Shown: positions 10,098-18,558 of the stretch, piece by piece
Layout: the number at the start of each line of letters is the position of its first letter
How positions within the stretch are numbered: the first letter of the stretch is position 1
Program-made: the position numbers and the translations under genes
NCBI RefSeq assembly: GCF_029625435.1
Contig: NZ_CP121208.1
Span: forward strand, 496,001-560,000
Reading direction: 5' to 3'
Length of the DNA: 64,000 bases
Origin: Arcanobacterium canis
GTDB taxonomy: Bacteria; Actinomycetota; Actinomycetes; Actinomycetales; Actinomycetaceae
Notes under the pieces: generated by a model
Seen by the model: the letters and a program-made list of their open reading frames with translations, nothing else
What the model was told of the DNA's origin: nothing
The model's database searches: none

Positions 10098-11216
10098 GTG
10101 GCAAACGAAATTGAGATTGGGCGTGGCAAACGCGCCACTGCGGGTTATTCCTTCGATGACATCGCCGTTGTTCCCTCACGTCGAACGCGTGACGCGGCAG
10201 ACGTTTCTGTGACGTGGCAACTTGATGCTAATTACCTTGAAGTTCCTATCCTGGGCGCACCGATGGATTCAGTGACTTCCGTGCAAACAGCCATCGAGCT
10301 TTCCCGACTCGGCGGCATTGGTGTTCTCGATCTCGAAGGTTTGTGGACTCGCTATGACGATCCCACCGATCAGTTTGAGCAGATCGCCACTGCCAGTGAG
10401 GATGAGGCAACAGCAGTCCTCCAGCGTGTGTATTCGGAGCCAATTAAACCTGAACTGATCATTCAGCGTCTTCGTGAGATACGCGAAGCGGGAGCCACCG
10501 TTGCTGGCGCACTCTCGCCGCAGCGAACATCCCAGTATTGGGATCTTGTCGCCGACGCCGGGGTTGACCTCTTCGTCATCCGTGGCACGACCGTCTCCGC
10601 TGAGCATGTCTCATCAAATGCTGAGCCTCTTAACCTCAAGCGCTTCATTTATGATCTCGATGTTCCGGTGATTGTTGGTGGGGTTGCGTCATACACAGCG
10701 GCTCTTCACTTGATGCGTACTGGAGCCGCTGGTGTCTTGGCAGGGTTCGGCGGGGGTGCCACGTCGGCGAACCGCCGCACCGTCGGCGTCGCCGTTCCGA
10801 TGGCAACCACCGTCGCGGAAGTTGCTGCCGCCAGACGTGAATATATGGACGAAACCGGTGGCCGTTACGTACACGTAATTGCAGACGGCCAAATTTCGAC
10901 ATCAGGCGATCTTGTCAAAGCAATTGCGTGTGGCGCCGACGGCGTGATGCTCGGCACGGCACTTGCACGCGCTGAAGAAGCTCCCGGACGCGGTTTCCAT
11001 TGGGGCGCGGAGGCGCGTCATTCGACGCTTCCGCGTGGGGAGCGCGTAGAAGTTGAGCGAGCAGGGAGCCTGGAGACGGTGATCAACGGGCCTGCGTCGG
11101 ATGCATCTGGACGCACTAACCTGATCGGAGCTCTCAAACGTGCCATGGCAATGACAGGCTACTCAGACGTGAAGGAATTCCAGCGAGTGTCAGTATCGGT
11201 AGGTGCAAACAGATGA
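10098..11216 (+). CDS. guaB3: GuaB3 family IMP dehydrogenase-related protein
   Basis: Actinobacterial paralogue of IMP dehydrogenase (372 residues, no CBS domain, which is normal for this branch). It starts with EIEIGRGKRATAGYSFDDIAVVPSRRTRD and keeps the barrel pieces GAPMDSVTS, VGGVASYTAALHLMRTGAAGVL and VIADGQISTSGDLVKAIACGADGVMLGTALA. The catalytic Cys loop is replaced by GFGGGATSANRRTVGV around residues 216-231, so classic IMP oxidation through a cysteine is not expected; family members have been discussed as GMP reductase-like or non-canonical enzymes. The start is GTG with no leader. The stop overlaps the SulP start by four bases, coupling it to an anion transporter. Confidence 0.93.
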   Translation: MANEIEIGRGKRATAGYSFDDIAVVPSRRTRDAADVSVTWQLDANYLEVPILGAPMDSVTSVQTAIELSRLGGIGVLDLEGLWTRYDDPTDQFEQIATASEDEATAVLQRVYSEPIKPELIIQRLREIREAGATVAGALSPQRTSQYWDLVADAGVDLFVIRGTTVSAEHVSSNAEPLNLKRFIYDLDVPVIVGGVASYTAALHLMRTGAAGVLAGFGGGATSANRRTVGVAVPMATTVAEVAAARREYMDETGGRYVHVIADGQISTSGDLVKAIACGADGVMLGTALARAEEAPGRGFHWGAEARHSTLPRGERVEVERAGSLETVINGPASDASGRTNLIGALKRAMAMTGYSDVKEFQRVSVSVGANR

Positions 11217-12766
11217 AAGTTTTCGGCGATCACGGCGAAAGAATACTCGCGCGCAGGGAGATCAACGAGGGGCTATATGCACCGACGTCGGTGTTTGGGT
11301 CGTTAAGATACGCTTTTGCTACCCCGACGCGCCTTCGAAAGGAAGTGATCGCCGGACTCACCGTATCTCTCGCGATGATTCCGGAGGCAATCGCTTTCGC
11401 AATCATCGCAGGGGTATCGCCAACATCAGGTTTATATGCCTCGGTTGTCATGTGTATAACGATGGCGTTCGTTGGAGGGCGTCCGGCTGTACTCACAGGT
11501 GTGACATCCGCGGTGGCAATCGTTACCGCTCCGATCGGACTGCATTACGGCGCCGAGTACATGATGGCCACAGTTTTGCTCGGCGGTCTGATACAAGCGG
11601 TATTGGGTCTGGTTGGAATAGCGAATCTCGAAAAGCTCATCGGTCGTTCGGTGATGCTCGGTTTCACCAACGCCCTCGGGTTGATGCTCATGTGGACGCA
11701 AGCCAAAGTGTTCACACAAGGCAATTGGCAGGTGTGGACGTTGGCGGCGATCGGTATCGCCGTGATGTTTCTCTGGCCAAAAATTACTCGTGCTTTGCCA
11801 GGACCACTTGTGACTGTGGCGCTTTTGACGTTGATCGCAGTGCTCGCAGGCTGGCACGTGCCCAACGTGGGCCAGATGGGGCCGATCGGGGGAGCGATCC
11901 CGCTCCCGGGACTGCCAGATGTGCCCTATAACCTCGAAACGTTGCGCATTATTGCGCCGTACTCGCTCGCGGTTGCGTTCATCGGGATCATCACTTCACT
12001 CATGACAGCGAAACTTGCTGACGACGTTGTAGACAACGAGTCGAATAAAACTCACGAGACAATCGGCTTGGGAATTGCGAATGTGGCGTCGGGGCTGTTC
12101 GGAGGAATGGCTGGTTGCGGGATGATGGGGCAAACGCTAATCTCTGTCCGAGAAGTTGGCGCTCGCACACGACTGGCCACTTTGATGGGTGGCGTTTTCA
12201 TTCTTGTTCTCAGCCTTGGCCTTGCGCCGGTGGTTGCCGCCATTCCGACGTCGGCCTTGGCGGCTGTGATGCTCGTTATTGGTATCAAGACCGTGAACTG
12301 GAACGTCATGCGACCGGCGACGATTAAATTCATGCCGTGGACCGAATCGATCATTATGTTTGCCACGATGATTTCCGCAATCGTGACGCAAAACTTGGCT
12401 ATTGGCGTCGGAGTGGGTGTGGTGACGGCAATCATTGGTTTCACGCGGAGAATCACCCACATGGTTCATGTGGAGACTGTGCTTGAAGATGCTCCAGAGG
12501 GTGATGGCAAGATCCGTATTTACACAGTACATGGTCAACTTTTTTGGATTTCCGCGACGTCGATGATGAAACATTTCAATTTTGATACCCGTGCGCAGAC
12601 AATCATTATTGATCTATCTGATGCGGAAATCTGGGATGCCTCTACGGTTGCAACTCTTGACGCTGTGACGCGCAAGTATCGCAATCGTGGCAAACTGGTT
12701 GAAATTCGGGGGCTGCACGGGGCAAGTCAAGATCGTTTACGCAAACTCTCAGGGCATTTGGACTAA
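11213..12766 (+). CDS. SulP family anion transporter with STAS domain
   Basis: Inner-membrane permease of 517 residues, with about 11-12 hydrophobic segments from residue 40 to 410 and a cytoplasmic STAS domain at about 425-517 (IYTVHGQLFWISATSMMKHF, IIIDLSDAEIWDASTVATLD). The first helices carry the SulP signature pieces EVIAGLTVSLAMIPEAIAFA and GVSPTSGLYASV. The substrate may be sulfate, bicarbonate or another anion; the sequence does not decide. It starts in an ATGA overlap with guaB3. A 12-bp perfect palindrome (AGTTGCGCAACT, 12766-12777) lies at its stop codon. Confidence 0.92.
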   Translation: MKVFGDHGERILARREINEGLYAPTSVFGSLRYAFATPTRLRKEVIAGLTVSLAMIPEAIAFAIIAGVSPTSGLYASVVMCITMAFVGGRPAVLTGVTSAVAIVTAPIGLHYGAEYMMATVLLGGLIQAVLGLVGIANLEKLIGRSVMLGFTNALGLMLMWTQAKVFTQGNWQVWTLAAIGIAVMFLWPKITRALPGPLVTVALLTLIAVLAGWHVPNVGQMGPIGGAIPLPGLPDVPYNLETLRIIAPYSLAVAFIGIITSLMTAKLADDVVDNESNKTHETIGLGIANVASGLFGGMAGCGMMGQTLISVREVGARTRLATLMGGVFILVLSLGLAPVVAAIPTSALAAVMLVIGIKTVNWNVMRPATIKFMPWTESIIMFATMISAIVTQNLAIGVGVGVVTAIIGFTRRITHMVHVETVLEDAPEGDGKIRIYTVHGQLFWISATSMMKHFNFDTRAQTIIIDLSDAEIWDASTVATLDAVTRKYRNRGKLVEIRGLHGASQDRLRKLSGHLD

Positions 12767-12813
12767 GTTGCGCAACTGAGATTTGCGGCAGTTGTTCTGG
12801 ATAGTGGTGTTTT

Positions 12814-13302
12814 CTATTTTTCTGTGTTGAGCTGGTAGGTGCTTCCGTCCCTACTGCGTTGGAGTATTCCTGCATCTACGCACGCTCTGCGCACACGTGC
12901 AACATCTCGAACAAACATTGCGAGAGCACAGTTTAATTCTGATTCGCTGAGTTTAGTGCGTGGGTGAATGCGTGTGAAAACAGTAGTAACGAGCTTGCGG
13001 GAAAGAACAAGAATTTGATCCTCGTCTTGTGGAAGAGTATCAATTCTTTTGACGTGTGCAATGAGATCTTCAGATAGGACGTTTTCAAGTTCTGCGATGG
13101 TATTTCGCAGGCACGTGGTATCGATTATTCCATTGTGTGCCCAGTCAAATGGAAGATTGTCATTGCTGAAGGAAGTGAAATTTTCGTGGCTCATGAGTAA
13201 ACGAGCAAGTTTGGCACGAAAATTCGGGTTTGCGATTGATGAGGTGATAATGCGCACGCGTTTGATTGCCTGCGTTTGGTCTTTCCCAAGAGCTGAGTTC
13301 AC
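12814..13302 (-). CDS. DUF2087-type C-terminal domain protein, probable regulator
   Basis: A 162-residue protein. The C-terminal 70 residues (TKLSESELNCALAMF, VARVRRACVDAGILQRSRDG, S-T-Y end) match the DUF2087 pattern of a short helical domain that follows regulator-like N-termini: alternating acidic and hydrophobic helix, RR-x-LVD-x-G-hL-x-R, and a closing DG-x-x-Y. The first 85 residues are helical and of unknown family. I chose GTG 13302: a GGAG lies 8 bases before it, and the GTG overlaps the stop of a hydrophobic reading frame in GTGA, the usual layout of coupled genes. The frame stays open further upstream but does not look like protein. It lies in AT-richer sequence than its surroundings. 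Confidence 0.7.
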   Translation of the reverse strand: MNSALGKDQTQAIKRVRIITSSIANPNFRAKLARLLMSHENFTSFSNDNLPFDWAHNGIIDTTCLRNTIAELENVLSEDLIAHVKRIDTLPQDEDQILVLSRKLVTTVFTRIHPRTKLSESELNCALAMFVRDVARVRRACVDAGILQRSRDGSTYQLNTEK

Positions 13303-13496
13303 AGTGAAGTCTCCGTTGCGTTTTTCTTGCCGAATGTGAGTACTGCCCACAGAATAACAATAATGGCGGATGAAATAAGGGATGCAGCGAAGAAACCGGC
13401 GAATTGGGTAGCGTATCCAACAGCGATGCTCGCTGAGGAAAAATATAGCACCAATATATGTAGTACAGAGTGCAGGAGAAGCCTTTGTTCGGATTT
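13299..13496 (-). pseudogene. Tail of a lost membrane transporter (probably MFS)
   Basis: On the minus strand an open frame of 65 codons without a good start reads as two membrane helices, with SIAVGYATQFAGFF and ISSAIIVILWAVLTFGKKN, then a short charged tail ending in TGA. This is the shape of the last two helices and tail of a major facilitator permease. The stop overlaps the GTG of the DUF2087 gene. Upstream the frame closes at a TGA (13497-13499) and I find no continuation, so the front of the gene has been deleted or replaced. The MFS label rests on shape only. Confidence 0.5.
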
Positions 13497-13848
13497 TCAA
13501 TTCGCCAAGCAGGAGTTTGTTAATGACATTTCTCTCCAGATCTTTCTAAGGGGGGCATTGCATAGAACTCAAACGGGTGAGAATCGCGATAATCTTGCCC
13601 CTCCAAAAAATGATGGCGAGCCGATACCCCTCGCTTCTAGTGTCGCCATTTTTGAGAAGAGTGCGAACTCGCTGAGGTCTGATCCTCATGAGAGGTATGC
13701 TGGAGATATGTTGCAGGCGTTCTCATCTCGTCAAGTTGCCACTGTTGATGGTCAACAAACTTAAACTTTTGGATACAAGTCAGTAAGATTTTGGAGAAAA
13801 AGTGGAGGGGCGCCATTTGTTAGTAACATCTGATCTGGATTGTTATCC
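13497..13848. other. Decayed spacer without a supportable gene
   Basis: About 350 bases of AT-rich sequence. Short frames exist on both strands, for example a minus-strand frame of about 46 codons from ATG 13689 and a plus-strand one ending at 13764, but none has a ribosome binding site together with protein-like content. It separates the transporter remnant from the next gene and probably contains old junctions. Confidence 0.5.
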
Positions 13849-14739
13849 ATGGTAAAGGCATGTCCTCATACGGTTGAGGTTGTGGTAGTTGGTGCAACCG
13901 GTGCGGGTGTCGATTCGCTATCGCCAACAGATGCAGCCAATTTTCGCTATCGTGTTCAACAGCTTTTCTACGAGTTGAGCAATGAATGGCTCAACGAAGA
14001 AGTCGAAGGTTATTCTCTTTGGCATACCTTCTACGAAGATGAGGATTTAGATCCCCTTTCTGATGAGATCATGGGGTGCGTCATAACAAATATTTGCTCT
14101 GATCGGAATATCCCTATCGCTTTGTTGTACCAATGTTTACAGGTGTGTTTTGATTACTTGCGCGTTACCGACACGCGAGGTTATTTCGTGGAAATTGGTT
14201 CGTTTGCACTGGGGAAAAGCCAGACACCAGTGTGGTATCGCAGATTGAGGGAAGATCAACCTTCTCGATTTGCGCGGTTTTTTCGTCAACAGTTGAGTCG
14301 TTTTTGTGGTGACATCTCTGAGAAGAATTTGTCATGTTCCCCAATCCCATATTGTCCTGATGTAAGACCTGGTGCGGGCATGGAGATTCTCAGGCAACAG
14401 GTGGAAGGCAAGACGCCGGTGGAAGTAGCTGTGGAAACACTGTACGAGCAGGGTACAGAGCGTGAACTTGAGCGCGTAGCTCAATTGTTTATTGGCTATA
14501 TCAGCCCCGAGCAACCTGTTTTAGATGGGTTTGTTGGTGTAGGGGCAAATAAGTGGACGATAACACGCTCAGAAAATGATAAGAAACAACAAGTTGGCCG
14601 TTTAAGCATTCGAGGGTATTTACCGGATTTCAATCCGATTTTCGCCGGAATTGCTACGCGAGGCGCGATCGAATCTTGTCATCTCGCTGGCGTTGCTAAT
14701 CCGCTGAAAATATCTGTTGAACTGGAATCATATAGATGA
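13849..14739 (+). CDS. Unrecognised protein in an AT-rich accessory patch
   Basis: A 296-residue soluble protein that I cannot place in a family. It has no signal peptide or membrane helix. Visible features are a Val-rich first strand followed by GATGAGVDSLSP, an acidic stretch EDEDLDPLSDE near residue 68, several cysteines spread through the middle (CVITNICSD, CLQVCFD), a basic aromatic segment around residue 150 (RFARFFRQQLSRF), and a helical part rich in Glu near residue 200. Codon choice uses many A/T-ending codons unlike the flanking genes, which suggests recent acquisition. ATG 13849 is taken as start; a TTG at 13840 is possible and neither has a convincing ribosome binding site. Confidence 0.65.
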   Translation: MVKACPHTVEVVVVGATGAGVDSLSPTDAANFRYRVQQLFYELSNEWLNEEVEGYSLWHTFYEDEDLDPLSDEIMGCVITNICSDRNIPIALLYQCLQVCFDYLRVTDTRGYFVEIGSFALGKSQTPVWYRRLREDQPSRFARFFRQQLSRFCGDISEKNLSCSPIPYCPDVRPGAGMEILRQQVEGKTPVEVAVETLYEQGTERELERVAQLFIGYISPEQPVLDGFVGVGANKWTITRSENDKKQQVGRLSIRGYLPDFNPIFAGIATRGAIESCHLAGVANPLKISVELESYR

Positions 14740-14805
14740 AAGCTATGAAATTCTGTGCAGTTCTTCGCGGTATATTTACGGCATGAGGGCTGGTGGAAAT
14801 GAAAT

Positions 14806-14850
14806 GTGTGGCTCTGAGAAAGGCGATAGGACGCCCCCTCGGAGCCACAC
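14806..14850. terminator. Long imperfect hairpin between the unknown gene and the GNAT gene
   Basis: GTGTGGCTCTGAG (14806-14818) pairs with 14838-14850 with one mismatch, and inside it GGCG (14822-14825) pairs with CGCC (14832-14835). The plus strand has no T run afterwards; the minus strand continues with ATTTCATTTCC, so it more likely ends the minus-strand GNAT transcript. Confidence 0.55.
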
Positions 14851-14976
14851 TGTCAAGATCTGCTTGCGAACGTCATGTACTGAGAAGTATGTTGCCTCCT
14901 CAAGCAATTGAAGCATTCACGTTCAGAATACGAGCGCTATACCTTGGGTAAATGCGAAGGGAAATGCGAATCAGGA

Positions 14977-15420
14977 TCAATCAAGGGATGGGGCTTTGAA
15001 ACGATAGATGTTCGTTTCGCGCATTTCAAAACCACTGCGTTGGTAGAGCCGATTTGCTGCTTTACGGGATGGGCGAGAGGTAAGATCAATCGACTTCGCG
15101 CCGCGCTTATTCGCCAGCTCAACAGCGCTGTCAACTAGCGCGCGGCCAGCACCTTGGCCACGGGCGGCTTCATCGACAACCACATCCTCAATCCAGGCGC
15201 GTACGCCAGTGGGAATCTCGAACAGAACAAGAGACAGCATTCCTACGATTGAGTTGTCATTTTCAGAGCGGAAAACGAGTAACGACAGAGCGTCCGAGGA
15301 CAGGATGCGGCTCAGACCTTCCATATCAAGAGGAGTTGAGGACTTCGAGAGCTGAGGGATCAGACGCGCGAATGCCTTTTCAAGCTCGGGGGTGGCATCG
15401 GTGATGAGTTCAACGGCCAT
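14977..15420 (-). CDS. GNAT family N-acetyltransferase
   Basis: A 147-residue acetyl-CoA-dependent acetyltransferase. The fold is visible as a central strand VGMLSLVLF, a second strand RAWIEDVVVD, the CoA loop AARGQGAGRALVDSAVELA (residues about 92-110) and the last helix ANRLYQRSGFEMRETNIYRF. The substrate is unknown. ATG 15420 is preceded by AAAGGA, while an in-frame ATG at 15468 has none. It is a single gene, separated from ackA by a terminator and convergent with the unknown gene to its left. Confidence 0.88.
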   Translation of the reverse strand: MAVELITDATPELEKAFARLIPQLSKSSTPLDMEGLSRILSSDALSLLVFRSENDNSIVGMLSLVLFEIPTGVRAWIEDVVVDEAARGQGAGRALVDSAVELANKRGAKSIDLTSRPSRKAANRLYQRSGFEMRETNIYRFKAPSLD

Positions 15421-15498
15421 GAATTTTCCTTTCACAGAACAAATATCGTGCCACTTGGGATGCCCCAAAATAGCATCATACCTCTAGTGTAAACGTAA

Positions 15499-15535
15499 AA
15501 CGCGGCGGGCTGGAAAGCCCCCAGCCCGCCGCGTT
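15499..15535 (-). terminator. Rho-independent terminator of the pta-ackA unit
   Basis: A perfect 15-bp GC-rich stem (arms 15499-15513 and 15521-15535, seven-base loop). Read on the minus strand it is followed by TTACGTTTAC after TT of the stem, so it terminates ackA 15 bases after its stop. Confidence 0.88.
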
Positions 15536-15549
15536 CGCTGATATGAGAA

Positions 15550-16722
15550 TCAGATGAGTTCCATTGCCTGGCGTGCAATGGAGAGCTCTTCGTTAGTCGG
15601 AATCACCATCACGCGCACCGAGGAATCCTCGGTCGAGATCGTACGTGCTTCCTTTGAACGAACAGCATTCTTCTCAGCATCGATCTTTACACCGAATCCA
15701 GCCAGGCGCTCAGCCACGGCTGCGCGCAGGAGATCGTCGTTCTCGCCTGCGCCAGCGGTCCACGTGATGACGTCAAGTCCACCCATCACTGCAGCATAGG
15801 CTCCGATGTAGTGGATGATGCGGTGAACGTAAACCTCGATGGCTTCCTTCGCGTCTTCGTCGCCAGCTTCGATCTTCTCCCACACCATGCGCATGTCATT
15901 GTCTCCGGCGAGACCCTTCAGACCTGACTCCTTGTTGAATAGCGTGTCGATTTCGTCGATTGACATGCCGCCAACGCGTGCAAGGTGGAAAACAACTGCT
16001 GGATCGATATTGCCGGTACGGGTACCCATCATCAGGCCCTCAAGTGGGGTTAGCCCCATCGAGGTGTCCACTGCGTGGCCATTGACAACGGCGGACACCG
16101 ATGCGCCGTTACCCACGTGGAGGACGATCTGCTTAAGGTCATCGCGCCCAAGCAGCTCGGCAACCTTCTGCGAGATGTACATATGGGACGTGCCATGAGC
16201 GCCGTAGCGTCGGATCTCATACTTCTCAGCCACATCACGCTTGAGAGCGTAGGTGGCCGATTCGCGCGGAAGATTCTGGAAGAATGCCGTGTCGAACACG
16301 GCAATATTCGGCACGTCAAACAGCTCGCGTGCAACCTCGATGCCCTTCAGGTGGGCGGCATTGTGCAGCGGAGCGAGCGGGATAAGCTCTTCGATCTTGG
16401 CCGCGACGGCGTCATCAATGATGGCAGCCTTATCGAAGTACTTACCGCCTTGAACGACGCGGTGGCCAACAGCCTTGATTTCAGCTTCTTCGAGCTTCGG
16501 GCCATAGGTGTTGAACATGTCCAGAACGAGCTTAAGACCTTCACCATGATCGGCAATGCGCTGATCAAGGGTGTGCTTTTCGCCGTTCACCTTGTGCTCA
16601 AGCGCGGAGGTCTCCTCGCCGATGCGCTCTACGAGTCCGGATGCGAGCGATTCGCCGCTTTCCGGGTCCACCAGCTGGTACTTGATCGATGACGAACCCG
16701 AGTTAATGACGAGTACAGACAC
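15550..16722 (-). CDS. ackA: Acetate kinase
   Basis: Makes ATP and acetate from acetyl phosphate and ADP, the last step of acetate fermentation, in the cytoplasm. The 390-residue protein has the phosphate loop LVINSGSSSIKY at the start, GHRVVQGG near residue 97, HNAAHLKGIE, the FDTAFF and YGAHGTSHMY segments, HVGNGAS and GLTPLEGLMMGTRTG. Length and motifs are normal. It starts with GTG 16722, preceded by AAAGGAGAA. It follows pta on the minus strand after 71 bases that hold a hairpin. Confidence 0.97.
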   Translation of the reverse strand: MSVLVINSGSSSIKYQLVDPESGESLASGLVERIGEETSALEHKVNGEKHTLDQRIADHGEGLKLVLDMFNTYGPKLEEAEIKAVGHRVVQGGKYFDKAAIIDDAVAAKIEELIPLAPLHNAAHLKGIEVARELFDVPNIAVFDTAFFQNLPRESATYALKRDVAEKYEIRRYGAHGTSHMYISQKVAELLGRDDLKQIVLHVGNGASVSAVVNGHAVDTSMGLTPLEGLMMGTRTGNIDPAVVFHLARVGGMSIDEIDTLFNKESGLKGLAGDNDMRMVWEKIEAGDEDAKEAIEVYVHRIIHYIGAYAAVMGGLDVITWTAGAGENDDLLRAAVAERLAGFGVKIDAEKNAVRSKEARTISTEDSSVRVMVIPTNEELSIARQAMELI

Positions 16723-16751
16723 GTATTCTCCTTTTTGTTTGTTTCGTTATT

Positions 16752-16789
16752 TTGCCGACGCAGGAGGGAGGTTCCACCTGCGTCGGCAA
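16752..16789. terminator. Hairpin in the pta-ackA spacer
   Basis: A perfect 13-bp stem (16752-16764 with 16777-16789, loop of 12). On the minus strand, in which pta and ackA are read, it is followed by AAAATAACG and not by T, so it is likely a processing or stability hairpin. The T-rich flank (GTTTTTA) is on the antisense side. Confidence 0.6.
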
Positions 16790-16793
16790 GTTT

Positions 16794-18422
16794 TTAGCCC
16801 TGCGCCTGAATGGCAGTGATTGCCACCGTGTTGACGATGTCGTCAACAAGTGCGCCACGGGAAAGATCATTGACTGGCTTGTTCAGACCCTGAAGGATGG
16901 GGCCAACAGCGACAGCGCCTGAAGAACGCTGAACAGCCTTGTATCCAATGTTTCCAGCCGACAGCGACGGGAAGATGAATACTGTTGCATGGCCGGCCAC
17001 TGGCGAGCCAGGGAGCTTCTTCGCAGCAACAGCCTTGTCTACGGCGGCATCGTACTGGATGGGGCCTTCGATGAGGAGGTCGGGACGAGCGTCTTTCGCC
17101 ACGCGAGTTGCCTCGACGACGGCGTCAACGTCTGGCCCCTTACCGGAGGTGCCGGTGGAGTAAGAGAGCATCGCTACGCGTGGCTCAACACCGAACTGAG
17201 CTGCGGTTTCTGCCGAAGAAATTGCGATAGAGCCGAGCTGTTCTGGGGTGGGGTTGGTATTCACGGCGCAATCGCCGTACACGAACACGCGGTCTTCCAT
17301 CAGCATGAGGAAGCACGAGGACACAATCGAAGCGCCCGGCTTGGTCTTAATAATCTGGAAGGACGGGACGATGGTGTTTGCAGTGGTGTTCACAGCACCG
17401 GACACCATACCGTCGGCGTCGCCCATATGAACCATCATCGTGCCGAAGTACGATAGATCTTTGATCTTCTCAACTGCTGCCTCGTAAGTCACGCCCTTCT
17501 TCTCACGCAGACGTGCAAACTCAGTTGCGTACTTTTCCACGAGAGCAGGATCAGAGATAGACACGATTGATGCACCTGACAGGTCAAGGTCAAGTTCGCC
17601 TGCGCGCGCCAAAACCTCGTCCTTTTCACCAAGCAAAATGATGTCAGCAACTTCGCGACGCAGCAGTTCATCAGCTGCACGCAAGATACGATCATCGCTT
17701 GATTCCGGCATCACGATTCGCTTGCGATCAGCGCGTGCGCGCGAGATCAGGCGTGACTGGAAAGCGAGCGGCGTAATAACGTCCGATTCCTCTTCCATCG
17801 CGTCGCGAAGGGTGGCAGACATTGGCTCAGTGAGCTCACGCGAACCGCCATCGGGGAAAGCAATGACAGGGGCAACTTCGTGAGCGAAGCGCTCCTGATC
17901 AAATTCGCCCGGTGCGTCAGTAACGACGACTGCGGAGACTGGTGCGTGCTCTTCGTTGACAACAGACTTGGCGAGTTTAGAGATCGTCGTGATCTGTGCA
18001 GGGGAACGCAGAGCTCCCGAAATTGCGAGCACCATGGTTGTGCCAAGGTTGGCTGTAGCGCGGCCTGCGCGGTCGAGTGTGCCGGGGTTGAACGGATCGC
18101 CGTCGAGAATGCCCAGGACCAAAACGGCGTCGAAACCCTCTGCGTAGTCCGTGTAGCGCTTGACGACCTGGTTCATCGCCTCTTCTTCGTCATTGACATA
18201 GGTTTGACGTGAAGAACCCCATGCGCGGTCAAGATCCTCCAGGCGACCTGCTGCTTCTAGGAGCTCAATAAAGGCCGCATCTTCTTCGATTGGGCCGTTG
18301 GTGAAGGAACGGAAGACGCCCAGGTTTGGGTAGTCAGCCTTAAGCTGCTTGACAAAAGAGAGGGCTGTAGTGCGGGTGCCGGAGTTTCCCTCCGCCGCGG
18401 TAAAATAGACGCTTTTGGTCAC
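16794..18422 (-). CDS. pta: Phosphate acetyltransferase, short form without DRTGG domain
   Basis: Converts acetyl-CoA and phosphate to acetyl phosphate, which AckA uses. The C-terminal catalytic domain (from about residue 220) is complete: RKRIVMPESSDDRILRAA, GTMMVHMGDADGMVSGA, FQIIKTKPG, SFLML-type SSCFLMLMEDRVFVYGDCAVN and LSYSTGTSGKG. The N-terminal 210 residues are the P-loop-like domain seen in long Pta (TAAEGNSGTRTTALSF). At 542 residues it is shorter than the roughly 700 of long Pta because the middle DRTGG domain is missing. The start is GTG 18422 with GAGGAAAAAC upstream. Confidence 0.94.
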   Translation of the reverse strand: MTKSVYFTAAEGNSGTRTTALSFVKQLKADYPNLGVFRSFTNGPIEEDAAFIELLEAAGRLEDLDRAWGSSRQTYVNDEEEAMNQVVKRYTDYAEGFDAVLVLGILDGDPFNPGTLDRAGRATANLGTTMVLAISGALRSPAQITTISKLAKSVVNEEHAPVSAVVVTDAPGEFDQERFAHEVAPVIAFPDGGSRELTEPMSATLRDAMEEESDVITPLAFQSRLISRARADRKRIVMPESSDDRILRAADELLRREVADIILLGEKDEVLARAGELDLDLSGASIVSISDPALVEKYATEFARLREKKGVTYEAAVEKIKDLSYFGTMMVHMGDADGMVSGAVNTTANTIVPSFQIIKTKPGASIVSSCFLMLMEDRVFVYGDCAVNTNPTPEQLGSIAISSAETAAQFGVEPRVAMLSYSTGTSGKGPDVDAVVEATRVAKDARPDLLIEGPIQYDAAVDKAVAAKKLPGSPVAGHATVFIFPSLSAGNIGYKAVQRSSGAVAVGPILQGLNKPVNDLSRGALVDDIVNTVAITAIQAQG

Positions 18423-18558
18423 GAGTTTTTCCTCAATCTAGTTCGGATGCCTCATTGCGTACCTGCCACAACAGGACTAGTTCTATCGTCCCACTTTTCG
18501 CGCAATTATGTATCTGAACGTTAAGATTTTTGGGGAAATCACACATGAGGGAGGTCAC

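Noticed and set aside
13327-13764. Plus-strand reading frame of 145 codons
   Set aside because: It lies opposite the transporter remnant, has no ribosome binding site and its translation is low in protein-like structure.
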